64,000 bases of DNA from Taxillus chinensis. Taxonomy: Eukaryota; Streptophyta; Magnoliopsida; Santalales; Loranthaceae. Location of the stretch: positions 3,565,826-3,629,825 of the forward strand of contig CM042090.1 in the NCBI GenBank assembly GCA_023512835.1, in the 5' to 3' direction. Under the pieces are notes generated by a model. It was not told the origin of the DNA. It searched no databases and was given only the letters and a program-made list of their open reading frames with translations. This document shows, in pieces, positions 35,950-48,589 of the stretch (the stretch's first letter is position 1; each line of letters opens with the position of its first letter). The position numbers were made by a program, and so were the translations under genes.

Positions 35950-36985
35950 GTACTCTTGAAATTTTACTATTATTACTGTATGCATCTTGAAACAATTTGA
36001 TCCATTAATTATATCAATATAGGATCAAATTGACCTTTACTATAGTTTTCATAGCTAAATCCATCAATAACCACATATATCAATATATCTGAATGACAAG
36101 AGTCAAGCATTGATGTTCAACATGAAAATTACATGGAAAGTGAATTAATCATGTAATTCCAATAAATTCAAACTTATACTTTAGTGAGATCATTTTAAAA
36201 AAGTTCAAGGACATAACAAATTAACCACTTCATAATTAAATATAATCAAAATTTCTGTAAACCTTATCGAAATGGTACTATTATAAATTTTTAAAATTGA
36301 AAAGCAACGGCTACACTACAAATTCTCACTAAAATTGTATATTCTAAAGAAATAAAATACCCATATGAGAAGTATGCTCACAAAAACCTTGGGTAGTAAT
36401 CTGTTATCAATGGACCTACAATCATATGATTTATATCAATGTGCTCTATAAAATATTGTCCATTATAAACTCTTTCCTTAACAACTGGGAACTGATGTCT
36501 ATATGTCTTGACTTTCTCGAGCTCTTATTATTATTTGAATATTGAATTGTTGTTTTATTCTAAAAAAATATCTCAATTGACCTTTTTATTTCATCCATAA
36601 TTCGTAACCTAGTGACAAGGTTTGACTATTATATTCCCTAATTGGTTGCCTCAAAACATAATATAAACTCCGCCTCTATAGTGGAAAGAGTAATGAGTAT
36701 CTGTTTAACACTTCTCCAAGAAACTATTCCACCAGCAAGCAAAAAAGTACAACCCAAATTGGCTATCCAATGAAATTAGAATCAGAATGACTGATGATCT
36801 CCAATTGATCTAATTTCCTGTATGTGAGCATGTTATCTTTTGTTTTCTATAAGGACCTCATGAGTCGTTTAGCTACTTTCTAATGATCTAAACTTAGATT
36901 ACTCAAATATCTCTCTAGTATTCCAACTATGTGCGTTATATCTAGATACATACAAACCTGAGCATATATTAAAATCTTTACTTTT
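35950..36985 (-). pseudogene. Ty1/copia RNase H relic
   Basis: The minus strand at about 36975 reads YAQVCMYLDITHIVGILERY, followed downstream by words matching HAHIQ/IRSIGDHQSF (the 'Y[R]KSDxLEIIGYSDSDF' region) and later LRNFVTG-like and IEHI-like remnants with stops. It is the continuation of the copia RT relic at 44458-45330. About 7.4 kb of other elements separates the two. Sequence at 35640-35950 is probably its decayed 3' end. Confidence 0.7.
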
Positions 36986-37026
36986 AAAGCATAAGAAATC
37001 TTTTGAATCTTGATCACTATAAAATT

Positions 37027-38320
37027 TGTCATCAAATTTGCATATAATTTATGAGTTTTAATTTAATATTTTATTGAATTAATGTATTTTTATAATAATT
37101 TTTCCCTAATTCAGTTATTTAATATTTTAATCGCTTTTTATTGATTTAATATTAATTTTGATGGTTTTTAATGTTAAATTAATTATTCTAATTTTAATAT
37201 TAATTCTTGAGCTTAATGTGTAATTTTACAAAGTGACTAATAATTGTTTAATTAATAAAATTTTTCTCTTTGATTAATTGAGTTATGATTTTTAATTCAT
37301 TATATGATAAGAAGAGTTGACCGTATATAGCAAGAGAAAAATGAAAGAAGAAAGCAAATACATGGAAGAAGAGAAATAGAAGGAATTAATGGTGTGGGGG
37401 CCACATTAATTTAATGAAGAGAAGAAAAAGGGAACTAGCTTAGTCTTGTGACAGTATTGGAATATGGACATGCATTGTTTTGGGATTTCATATGGAGAAA
37501 GGAAAGAAGGCAATTGCTTTGCCTATTTAAGACTATGTCGTTCCACCTCCACATACCATTCGACAATCCAGCACGCAATGCCCAACCTTCCTACTCTCCA
37601 TTGTGCCTAGCTCCATCATGCCTGGTTTTATTCACACAGCAGTGTTGCCAGGTAGCAAAAGAGAGAAAAGAAGGCAACACGACCCTACTGGATTGTTTAA
37701 GTATTTTATTTTCTATGAATTATTTTTTTGTATTTGATTTAACTTCGAACTTCAATTGTTATTTTGAATCTTGGTTCTTTAATTTAATAATTTATTTATG
37801 TGCTATGATTTGTAATTCATTCCTCTATCTGTTTTAAATTCTTTGTAATTAATTTGTGGTTGCAATTAATTGTGGATTGTGTAAAGTATGATTTTTTAAT
37901 TATAATTAATTCACGATTGTGGTTAATTAATTTTGAGATGTGAAGACTATGTTTTGTAGTGTTCGATTTGGTCTTCCGAATGTAAAACATAATTGTTTCT
38001 AAGATTAGTATGAGTTCAAGTCTGATTTCTAGTGCGAATTCATAATTTAATTATAATCATTAAGTCTTAGTTTAATTGAATTATGGGGCCTTAAATATGT
38101 TATTACATCTTTAGAAGATAATAATAAATAATAATTGAAGTGAGAGATTAAATCAATTGCGTCTTTAGTTAATTAGTTTTATTTATATATTTAATTTTAT
38201 TTTAATTTCACATAAAACCCCCTCAATTTTCTAACTTAGCTTTTCTTTATTTTTATTAAAGAATAAGTTGAATTAAATTTTATAAGTCCCCAGTTAGTGA
38301 ACGACCTAGGTTAGCCCTAT
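37027..38320 (+). mobile_element. LTR-like segment H (Tat/Retand-like), interrupting the copia relic
   Basis: It starts TGTCATCAAATTTGCATATA, has a TATA-like CTATTTAAGAC near 37522 and long AT-rich tails. It runs up to LTR E2, and resumes for about 40 bp after E2 at 44417. It sits between two halves of one copia pol. The start word and layout recall Tat/Retand LTRs. The outer right end and TSD could not be fixed. The 129-codon frame at 37448-37837 has no recognised domain. Confidence 0.5.
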
Positions 38321-38985
38321 TGTTGGTCCCTGAGAGCCTAGATGGGAGTGAATAGGCTCCCTGAAAAATTCTTTCTCTTCTATTTGGCACAACACTAATA
38401 CTAATTGAAAGATGGAATCGATATGGAAGACAATCAGATATAATGGAAGTATTTTATTTTATTATCAAACGATAATTACAACAAAATGGAAAACAGATAA
38501 AATTATTTGCACTAGCTTTTTATCTACTAAAGAAGTATCTCTCTTTGTTTACAGTAGCACTCTGAGACTATTCTATTACACACACTCTAGTACAATATTC
38601 AAATTCAAAAGCACACTTTTACAAGTATACACGATTGTATATTTATATACATCTCTTGAGTAGATATCTTAGAACTTAATATTGCTTCCCGGGTGATGAG
38701 CTGCATTGATGATTTTCTCTTTGGAAATTATTTCTCCTTTAAATTTTGCGGATGTGGAGCTTGAGATATTGGATGTATGTGCGTATTGAATTTGCTTTGT
38801 ATAGTTCTAATTTCATTAAAGGTTTTGTCCACGCATTCAAGTGATCCACGTGTAAGATGGTATAAAGGTCTTCAATGAATCTTATCTTACATTGGGACAC
38901 AACAAGTTATTGAGTTTGAATGTGCTGATTTGACTTAGCGAGTAATTGGAGCAATATTTTTTTATTCCGGAGTATGAAGACTTAT

Positions 38986-41915
38986 CACAACAACAACAAC
39001 AAGGTTTTAACGACACTTTGTCGTTAAATGTCAAAAACGACACTTTTATAAGTCACCTATTGACCCGTCGACGTAGCATTCGGGGGAAACGATGACACTT
39101 TTTAAGTGTCGTCAAATGATACTTTTAACGACACCTTTAAAGTGTTGCCAAATGACATCTTTAACGACACTTAAAAAGTGTCATTAATTTTGAAATAAAA
39201 AATAAAAAAATATTTAAACATTTATTTTTCGAATTTTGTTTATATATATATAGTCATTAAAATAAATAATTATAAAACTTAATAATTAATATACATTCAA
39301 ACATACATATTTTATACATTAAAATTTTCAAAGTACATATCAAAATTATAAATATACATATACAATTAATAATATTGAGGTCGTCTTCCATTGAGACAAT
39401 TACTCCGCCCCCCCCCCCCCCATCCTCTTGATCTCCCCAAGCAAAAGAGTTCTTTACTACGTTTCCTGTTTGATCACCCTGGGCATAGGAGAGGTCATGT
39501 AAACCATGTATCAATTTAAGATTAATGACATTACAGAAAAATAAGATCGAATCTAATGTATGTCCATTAATTAAGTTGTTTTGGTAATAATATTTAAAGT
39601 AATTGACATAGTAAATGTAATATTATTCATCCCATGTACACTTGGATGCTGCGTGTCAATGAAAGATAATAAAACCTACCATTTACCTTCTTCTCATTGG
39701 ACTTAAGAGGTCTATGTTTGGAGTGAGGGACAGTGGCATGAGAGTCGTTGAACTGTGATGATACATTGTCTACTTTTCTTTTTTTATTTTTTCCAAGTCT
39801 GGGTCAAAATAATATATGGGCTTCATTTAAAGGGATCAGACACCCAGAGAGCAAAAAAGAGATCCCTTGCCCGATGCTCTTCCTACAAAGTCATTAAGTC
39901 AAGTTATTAACCAGGAAATTAAATTTATATTTTAAAAAATAAAAAACAGCTAAAACATGCCATATTATTCACTTTTGGATCGTAGTCATCAAGGTACGAG
40001 GTGGGTCTATGATTATGTTACTTTGTCATGCAATCTAAGGATTTATGAATCACAAACATCACTTCTAAAACTAAAAAAAATAGTATAAATGGTTTTGGTA
40101 AAGTTTTCAAAAGAAAGTCTCTTATATTGGGAAGTAGTTGATAGCACTTACTCCAGCCATGAGCACAATGGTAGTTGGTTCCCCTTCTTAGAAATGAAAA
40201 GGTCCACCTTTGAAATCCACCCCATAACTGTTCATAAAAAATTGCCTTTGATCTAGACAAAAATAGAAAACGCCATGACTAAGTAGTAATAAATTAAATA
40301 AATAGCTAGCTAGTTTGTTAGAGCATACAAAGCTAAGGATTACATTGTAGAGATTTAAAATTAGTGCAAAAAATATCTTTATTAGCACTTATCCATAAGA
40401 CACTAATATATTTTCATGAAACAAATTATGAATCCCAAACTTTGTCTCACAACCTCATAAAATAACGTATGGTTGATGCAGAAAGATCCATTTAAGGTTT
40501 GGAGATCCAATCGAGGCAGTATATGGGAAAATGACAAAGAAGATCAAGATTTGAAAACCTATCAAATCTCTAATCTTAGGAAGCCAAATTCGCAGTTCAT
40601 TTGGGGAAAATGTATAATATAATAGGTATGTTTTCCCTTAAGCACACATATTTCCATAAATATAAATTCAAATTTTGAACAAACATTCAAAACAACAAAC
40701 TATAAAGACCACAAATTTAAGTCACGAACTTCAATCACGCAACATCATCAAAGTAAATGGGAAAATGCCAAAGAAGACCCAGATTTGAAAATCCATCAAA
40801 TCTCCAATCCTAGGATGCCAAATTCACAATTCATTTGGGGAAATGTATAATATAATAGGTATGTTTTACCTTGAGCACACATATTTCCATAAATATAAAT
40901 TCAAATTTTGAACAAACATTCAAAACAACTAACTATAAAGACCACAAATTTAAGTCACGAACTTCAATCACGCAACATCATCAAAGTAAATGGGAAAATG
41001 ACAAAGAAGACCCAAATTTGAAAACCCATCAAATCTCCAATCCCAGGAAGCCAAATTTGCGATTCATTTGGGGAAATATATAATATAATACAATCTGTAT
41101 TCCACTTGCAATTATTTTAGCATGCAAATAGAAATTCATAAAATTTTAAAAAAGCAATAAATTACTAATCGAGCATCACACCGTTGGAGGCTACGTCAGA
41201 ACGGATCCACAAGGAGTAACAACCCAGCGACACGCACGAAGGGTAAATGAAAATTGAGGCACCGCCGAGAAGCACCAGGGGCACACCAAGGACAAAATTG
41301 AGTCATGTCAGGCCGATCCAGTCAGATTTAGGCTTACTGGGGCCAAAGAACGCCAAGTCAGGTAGATCGGTGGCGGAGCACCTATATTGAAACACCACAA
41401 CACATAGACAGTCGGAGAGGATGAACTGTAAGCACCACAGGGCAAATCGAGATGAAGGATCTAGAAGATGATAGCCGATACCCTAGCTGCCGCTAGGAGT
41501 GCTCACCGCGTTAAGACACCAGCTTGACACTCGGAGAAATCAAACCCACCGATTGTAAGGAGAGATAGTTACAATTGGTGAGGAAGGAGCATGAAACACT
41601 ACCACTTGATCGATATCGAGTCGATCGTATAGAAATCACCCTAAACTGGTGGAGCTCAATTAATAACTGCGCGTAAATTATAAGGCCATCGAAATGGGAA
41701 AAATGTAGTAAGGGCGTAAATATTTAATGACATTATGATGAAATGTCGTTATTAATAATAATTGACGACAGGTTTCTAAATGAGTCATTAGAAGTTTGCT
41801 ATTTAACGACACTTTTGCTAAAAGTGTCGTTTTATTAAATTTTTAATGACACTTTCACAAAGTGTCATTAAAAGCCTTAAAAAAAGTGTCATTAAAGTCT
41901 ATTTTTCTTGTAGTG
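38986..41915. mobile_element. CACTA element, non-autonomous, TSD TAT
   Basis: The right end is TTTTCTTGTAGTG, the canonical CACTA terminus. The left end is CACAACAACAACAAGG. TAT flanks both ends (38983-38985 and 41916-41918). Both subterminal 200-bp regions are packed with AACGACACTTT and its complement AAAGTGTCGTT, the transposase-binding-type repeats of this superfamily. The 2930-bp interior has no transposase. It includes a 233-bp tandem repeat and unrecognised sequence at 41160-41690. Confidence 0.9.
40524..41095. repeat. Tandem repeat, period 233-234 bp, about 2.5 copies
   Basis: TGGGAAAATGxCAAAGAAGA occurs at 40524, 40758 and 40991, followed each time by AAATCTC(C/T)AATC and TTCATTTGGGGAAA. 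The units lie inside the CACTA element and are non-coding. Confidence 0.92.
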
Positions 41916-42117
41916 TATTCCGAGCTAATGAAAGGCTCGGATGCTTATTCCGCATCAAGGTTCCTTACTTTGTGTCTTTAATTGCTTACTCTGTGTCAAT
42001 TAAGTACTCAGATCCTTTATTCTGCAATGAGGTTCCTTATTTCAAATTAATGACATGCTCAGATTCTTTATTCCGTATCAACGTTTCTTACTCCATGTTA
42101 ATTGAACACTCAGATCC

Positions 42118-43884
42118 TGTAATGACCCGTATTTTGAGATGTGTGGAGTTAGTCACAGTTTTGCCTTTTAAGTGGTAATTTTCTAGTTTTTGGGGAACTT
42201 CTACTCATGGACTTCAGCCAAATCATTTTATTTACCAAATAGGGAACTTTTGACGAAAGAGGGCAGCCTAGGGAGGCAGAAATAGAGTGCACGTCATATG
42301 GGGCATTATGACGTGCAAGGATATTATTGTATGTCTGCCATCTACATGATACAAGGAAGCTTGGGGTAGAATTTCACAGCATTTGGAGCTGCACGTCATA
42401 TGGGGATATCACGTGCATTATGGTGTGCAACCATATTTTTGCACCATTACCTTGGTTTTGTTATTCTAGTAATCTTTTTCCAAAGGGGCATGTTGGAATT
42501 ATGGATATTTTGTTGTGTGTGGATGCGGGAAGGTCGTAGCTTGTTCCATCAAAACTACATCGTTTTGATGTTAGAGTTCACTTAATCAAAACTACATCGT
42601 TTTGATTGTCTGGGTGTCTATATTAGAGGTGGAGGATTCTTAGGTTTAGGGTTCTTCTTTTGGCTAGCCACCGCAGCCGTCGCAGGGAGAGAGAGGGAAG
42701 GAGAGCTTCTAGTTGCTGCCGGAGAGTCTTGCGTGGGTGGACGGCATCTAGCGTGGGAACAAGAAGGATTTTCTTTGAGGTAGGGGTTCTGTCTTCTTGT
42801 AACCAATCCGGGGTTAGGCCCTGCGGTGGATTAACTGTTAAGTTATAGTGTTGTATATATATTATATATATGTAAATTCATATAGGTGTGACCTCCTATA
42901 TGAATGTTGGCCTTCAATGGCAGATTGTTATGTTTGATATTAAGCTTGTGTGGCTACGCATGTTAGGTGTTTGGTTTTAAGCCTGTATGGCTGGGTGTCA
43001 GATCCTGTGATTGTATGTGTGCTCAGTGTTTGATATTATGCATGTGTGACTATGCGGATTATGTGTTTGATGTTATGCCTGTGTGACTATGCGGATTATG
43101 TGTTTGATATTATGCTTGTGCGACTATGCGGATTATGTGTTTGATGTTATGCCTGTGTGGCTTTGAACATGTTGGCCTGTGTGGCGCCTGAGAGGCTATG
43201 GCAATGTAACTGAATATGTTGGCCTGTGTGGCGCCTGAAAGGCTGTGGCATGTTTGTAATTGTGGATATATTAGCCTGTATGGCTAAGCCTAGAGAGGCT
43301 GTGGATATGCTGGCCTGTGTGGCGCCTGAGAGGCTGTGGATACGTGAGCCTATGCGGCTATGGTAACGGTTGTACCTATTCCGTGACTTGTGGATTGATA
43401 CTCAATTGTGGAATTTAACTTGTTTATATCTTATTGTCACTACACGGCACCTGTGCACATTCTCATGTAGATGCTAAGAACCTGGGATAGGTTAGGGAGA
43501 CATGATCCATACTGAGCTATGGTTGCTCACCCCTCCTACTTTGATGTGTTTTCTTACAGGAACCTACAGGCGTTAGGTGGGACCCCAAGGTGGAAGACTG
43601 TATTTGTTTTATTGTTTCTTTTCAATTACGTTATTTTGTGGGAACTGATGTAGCCCCGGTGGGTAGAGATTGTAAAAGGGTTTTGACTGTAATAAAAACA
43701 TGTTTGGTTGTAAACATTGTGGCTTGAATTTTAATAAAGACATTTGATTTATAACTTAGTGAGTATCTGTTGTGATCTTGTACGATGCCCTGTGAGGGAA
43801 GTTGTATTTCTACCCCTTGCCTACTAGGTGGGTTAAGGGGAGTCACGAACCGGTTTCCTCGGGTTGGAAATCCGGGGCGTGACA
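42118..43884 (+). mobile_element. Solo LTR C (Ty3/gypsy type), TSD GATCC
   Basis: It starts TGTAATGACCCGTATTTTG and ends CCGGGGCGTGACA. A perfect TSD, GATCC, lies at 42113-42117 and 43885-43889, inside LTR E2. The start and end resemble the A and D LTRs, so the same chromovirus-like group is likely. It holds two copies of an ATCAAAAC...GTTTTGAT inverted repeat (42548-42569 and 42585-42606) and two minisatellites (43029-43350). A TATA-like TCTATATTAG lies near 42617. Confidence 0.92.
43029..43350. repeat. Minisatellites in LTR C (37-bp units, then GCCTGTGTGGC units)
   Basis: TTTGATRTTATGCNTGTG recurs at about 43029, 43066, 43103 and 43140 (37-bp period). Then GGCCTGTGTGGCGCCTGA recurs irregularly to 43350. 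Confidence 0.85.
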
Positions 43885-44457
43885 GATCCCTTATTCCGCA
43901 ACAAGGTTCCTTACTCTGTATTAATAAAGTGCTCGGATTCTTTTATCGTATCAGCGTTCTTTACTCTGTGTCAATTAAACACTTGGATCCTTATTCCGTG
44001 TCTTCCAGTCCTTACTCCGTGTGAGTTGAAGACTCAGATCCTTATTCTGTGTCTTTATGTTATTAGTCTGCGTGAGTGGAAGACTTAGATCCTTATTCCG
44101 CGTCTTCACTTCTTTACTTCGCGCGAGTTAGAGACTCGAATCCTTACTCCGTATCTTCTTGTCCTTAGTCCGCGCTAATGTTCCTTACTCCATATCTTCT
44201 GATAACTCGGTTATTTACTGAGTTATTTGTTGACACTCACAATGATCCGGACCGGGATTATATATCTTATCCTTAACATATCGCTAACGAGTGAATATGA
44301 GTTTGTCATTTTAAGTTTATCTTCTGCAACATGTTATAGATATAGAAACGAGAGATCGCAAATCAAACTATATAGGGTTTCATATGTATCTTCCAAATTC
44401 GAGGTTTGATCCAACACCTATGTTATACTTAGTTTAAATTTTATTTGAAGTGCAAGT

Positions 44458-45330
44458 GCAATAAATGCCATATTTCAAATCTCTTTAGTCTTAAAGTCAT
44501 TCTTGGGGAATTGAACTAAACTTATCTCCCTTAGCCATAAGGGTGTCTCTTAATTTATAATCATACATGACAAATCTTTTAAGAACTTATTTGATATAAC
44601 TCTTTTATAATGACTCAAGAATACCTCGAGAGCAATCTAGTGTATTTAGACCCTTAATACAACATCACCAATCGTTTCAAATTTTTTTTTGCTAGAAATC
44701 CACTTGGTTTCATGCAATAAACTGATATCATTGCTAGTAAATAGTATGTCATCAATATATAAAACTAGAAAAATATTTTTTTTTCTTTTACTGAACTTAG
44801 GGTATACACAATCATTCACTAAGTTTATTTCAAAACTGAATGAGATAATTACTTGATAAAATTAATAAAATGTTATCTTTAAATCTATGTGATGTAACTC
44901 CATATCGAAATATGGTATTAATGCTATTAGAATCTTAAAAGAGTCATTCATATAAATTGGAGAGAAATTCTTTTTATAATTGATGTCTTCTTTTTTAGGT
45001 AAATCCCTTAGTGACAAGAAATTCCTTACAACTTTCCACATTGCCTTTTGAATCCTCTTGGTTTTAAATATCCATTTTTAACCAATAGGTTTCATACCTT
45101 CATGCAAGGGGCCAAGATCCCATATGAAATTGTCCTTTATATCCTTATTGTTGACTATTATAAAAAGTTATAGGGAATAAATCACAAATATCTGTATGAA
45201 TAAGTTCTAAAATGTTTGCAAACTTGTTAGCACCATATATCCTTACATTTGTCTATTTCCCCTTTATGCAATTAATGTGCATGTCAAAATGGACTTTTCT
45301 TGATTCATCCGTCATATTGTTAGAGTTTCT
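44458..45330 (-). pseudogene. Ty1/copia integrase-RT relic with internal deletion
   Basis: The minus strand from 45330 reads CIKGK, GANKFANILELIHTDICDLF (GAG-pre-integrase into the start of the integrase core). It then jumps straight to GMKPIG and WIFKTKR (RT start), FSPIYMNDSFKILIAL, and IFLVLYIDDILFTSNDISLL, with the catalytic YIDD (family YVDD) at 44748-44759. Most of the integrase is deleted at the jump. Many stops show decay. Its 3' half continues at 36985 beyond the nested insertions. In a living element this polyprotein would copy and integrate the retrotransposon. Confidence 0.8.
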
Positions 45331-45344
45331 ATTATTGTTTTAAT

Positions 45345-45895
45345 CTCCTAGATATAGGTCCATGGCAGTTTTACTACTTGAATTATTTGGTATTTATGGG
45401 GTCATTTCATGTTTATGATATGTCAGTACACACATATGTGTATTTTGGAATTATAGAGTTATATATATATTTACAATATACATTGATATTTATGAATTCA
45501 TTTGTGAATGTATGAGAATACCTATGTTACATAATTATACAAGTACACTTAGGACAACCCCAATGGTATAGTCCACGTTGGTACTAGTCATCAATTCCTT
45601 GACCACGCAGGTGCGGGCATGGACGTCATACTTACGATTTCGGTTTTTTTCTAAAATTTAAGGGCACGAAATACTTGTCGTTGGAGTGGTGCCCACACAC
45701 AACCAATAGCATTGAATGTTATTGGAATGTTGCCCACACTTCTGCCTTTGTTGGCGACATCAAGGAGGACAATTCACCCATGCTGAAAAAATAAATGAAA
45801 ACAAAACAATATTAGCACAATGAGCTAAATCTCACTGCAACTAGTCACATTTGCAAAATGATTTGATTATTAGTCAAATTTCTTATAGCGACAAT
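45345..45895. other. Degenerate LTR-end fragment and unique sequence
   Basis: Around 45555-45650 the order TGGTATAGTCCACGTTGGTA, CTAGTCATCAATTCCTTGAC and GTGCGGGCATGG parallels the end of LTR D1, so this may be an old gypsy LTR fragment on the plus strand. The rest, up to LTR E3, is unrecognised. Confidence 0.4.
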
Positions 45896-45903
45896 TGTTG
45901 GAT

Positions 45904-46318
45904 TGTAAAGACTCGTATTTGGTTAGTTTTGAGAGATAACCATTCTATGGGAATGTAACTATCTGGATGGTAGTGTAGCCGTCGATGTGAGCATTTTGAC
46001 TGTACCTAGGCCTGATTCCGAGTCGGGGCTCCGTTTGACCCGATTGTTGACTTTTCGGGGTTTATTTGCTGACTTTGCATTTGGGCAGTCATTTGGGTGT
46101 GATAATATCTGCTTAGTGTTGTGCTCGTCACTTTGAGTGTTTTGACTGTAATTTGACTCAATTTGGAGTTCGGGACCTTGTAGGTCAATTATTGTATTGG
46201 GAGGTCAATTATTGACTAGGTCAATGATTGACTAGGTCAGTTATTGGTCAATGACTGGCAGAAATATAAATAACACGAAAAAGAAAGAGCTTTCACTTTA
46301 CGCTATCACGTTTGTGCG

Positions 46319-46373
<55 letters not shown>

Positions 46374-48422
46374 AGCTTGGTGCCTTGGTGATTTGGGGCG
46401 ATTTGGGTTCGTGGATCTCAAAGAATCACTCCAAGTAGGTGTCCTTGAACTTCTTATCTTGATTCTATCCTTAGTATGCACGAATTTGTCATGATTTATG
46501 AAATTAAGCATGAACCCTAAGTTTTGGGGGAATCCAATTTTGGGTTAAATCTAATGGTTTAACATAAAATCTGTGATTAAGAACTGTTTTATATCAGTTT
46601 TAATATGTGTTTTTGTGATCTGGGGCTATTTAATTGCATATTCCATGAGGGTTGAAAAGTCAACCATGGAAATCTGGATTTAAATCTAGATTTCTGGAAA
46701 TCTGAAATTTGGTGCATATTTCTGCTGTTATCTGTGCGATTTAGAGGCATTATGGACGCATTTTGAGGTAGATATCGTAGTCTACTGCATAAAATGCGTG
46801 TTTGTGAGCGTCTAGGGGTTGCTGGGTTGATTCCAGACGAAAAATAGGCAAAACGATGATGAACAGTACCCTGGGCGGATTACTGGGTCGAAATGACGAA
46901 GATCCAAAGTTCTGGGTCAAAGGGTCGAAGATCCAGGGTCGTTGGGTCGAAGGTTCGTAGTTTGAAGGTTCGTAGTTCATAGTTCGTAGGTCGAAGTTCG
47001 TAGTTCATAGTTCGTAAGTCGAAGTTCATAGTCCGAAGGTCGAAGATCGAAGACCCGCGTCGAGTCTTCGAGGCGCGCTGTAGTTTCGCGCTATGCAGCT
47101 ACGAGTCGCAGCTCTAGCTACGAGTCTTCGAGGCACGCTGCAATTCCGTGCTACGAGTCGCAGCTCTAGCTACGAGTCTTCGAGGCACGCTGCAGTTCCG
47201 TGCTACGAGTCGCAGCTGCAACAGCGTAACTGAACACTGGAGTACACTGGACTAGACTATTTACATTATAACATATACCCATCTAGACATTTAACTTAAG
47301 TTATAATGCAAATAATGAAATACCCCCCATTTGGATTCAAACAAAAATACTAGAAAAAATTAATTCTCACTCCTTAAAAATGTGAAAATTGATATTTAGT
47401 GTAAAATCTCGGAAAAATCCAGTTTTTCGTAGAGGTGAATTTTTGGAAAGTGGGGTTAGATATCTCAGAAAAATCCCCAAAAATCAGATTATCTTAGTTA
47501 TAATATGGAGACCCAATGCCGGGATTTTTTATTGCAAAAAAATAACTACTATAGTCAAGGAATGAGGATCGACTTGTGAAGACTGGCTACAATTCTAAAG
47601 GGAGTGTTGTACACCTTAAGACCATATTGGTGTTGGTATGTTGGTTTGCGGATTTGGGACGTGGGTTCCATGACTTGTTGGGTTCTCACCGTGATGCACG
47701 GATGGTGCTATATGGTTGATGTGGCAGGCATATGTGCCGATGGCAGGCATGTGTGGCAACTGTGGCTGGGCATATTGCGTTGTGGACAGGCTAAGGCCTC
47801 AGTTGAGCCGTTGAGCTCATGGAGCTAGGGCTGAGTGCCCTGAGCTGGGGTCCCGCGGAGGATCGTGGACAAGCTGTCCTGTGTGGGCAGGCTGGGTCCT
47901 GATGTTTGTTTGTAGGCTGAGTCTTGATGACTTTGCACACTACACAGTGCACGAGTACACAAAGCATGTAATATAGACTTGTATGTTTACATGATGTGGA
48001 GTATTGGGGTCACCTACTGAGCTTGTCGCTCACCCCTACTTGTTGTTTACCTTTTTCAGGTGTGGCCCGAGACTAGTGGAGGACTTTTTTCTAAGAGGAC
48101 GCCCACTACTCTAATGTATGATACAGTATTATATTCTGTATTATTTTGTGTGATATCCCGGACATGGGTCTGTGGACAATTGTATTTGCATACTGTTTGT
48201 GATGTGATGTCTGTATGACTGTTTGACTCATTGTATGCATGATGATATATAGGAAAGTACAGGATTACCCTTGATGTATGACTGTACAGGGTTGCATATT
48301 TAAGACAGCACCTGCAGTGTAGTCTCCATTGGTGCTAGTCACCAACCCCTTGACCTTTCGGGTGTAGGCAAGGAGAAGTTATGTTCCTAGTTTCGGGTTC
48401 CTTGGAATTTGGGGGCGTGACA
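45904..48422 (+). mobile_element. Solo LTR D1 (Ty3/gypsy type), TSD TGGAT/TAGAT
   Basis: It starts TGTAAAGACTCGTATTTGG and ends TTTGGGGGCGTGACA. The flanks TGGAT (45899-45903) and TAGAT (48423-48427) differ at one base. It contains a TATA (AATATAAATAAC, 46262), a (GA)n tract, repeated CGAAGTTCGTAGTTCATAG words (46930-47220) and the common LTR end. Its inverted relative is D2 at 61075-63276. It lies 8 bp inside one end of E3. Confidence 0.88.
46322..46368. repeat. (GA)n microsatellite in LTR D1
   Basis: An uninterrupted GA dinucleotide tract just downstream of the LTR TATA. The serine/leucine frames it opens are artefacts. Confidence 0.96.
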
Positions 48423-48589
48423 TAGATCAAATCCAAAATTTGAAAGATGCGGATATTGCAGAAGATAAGCTTAAATGTCAAACTCAGATTCACCATTGAG
48501 AGATTCGTTAAGAATAAGATACATAATCCTGCTCCAAATCATCGTGAGTGTCGACAAATAACTCAGTAAATAATCGACATATCAGATGA

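Larger units (their letters stand above)
38321..44416 (+). mobile_element. LTR E2 with two nested insertions, TSD CCTAT
   Basis: It starts TGTTGGTCCCTGAGAGCC and ends GAGGTTTGATCCAACA, with perfect TSD CCTAT at 38316-38320 and 44417-44421. Its ends match E1, and E3 in inverted orientation. Without the nested CACTA element (38986-41915) and LTR C (42118-43884) it is about 1.39 kb. Copies of the 51-bp unit lie at 41919-42112 and 43885-44215. With no primer site or polypurine tract, it is a solo LTR. Confidence 0.92.

Noticed and set aside
37448..37837. 129-codon frame resembling a membrane protein at its end
   Set aside because: It lies in AT-rich LTR-like segment H just before its TATA-like site. 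The hydrophobic end follows from T-richness.
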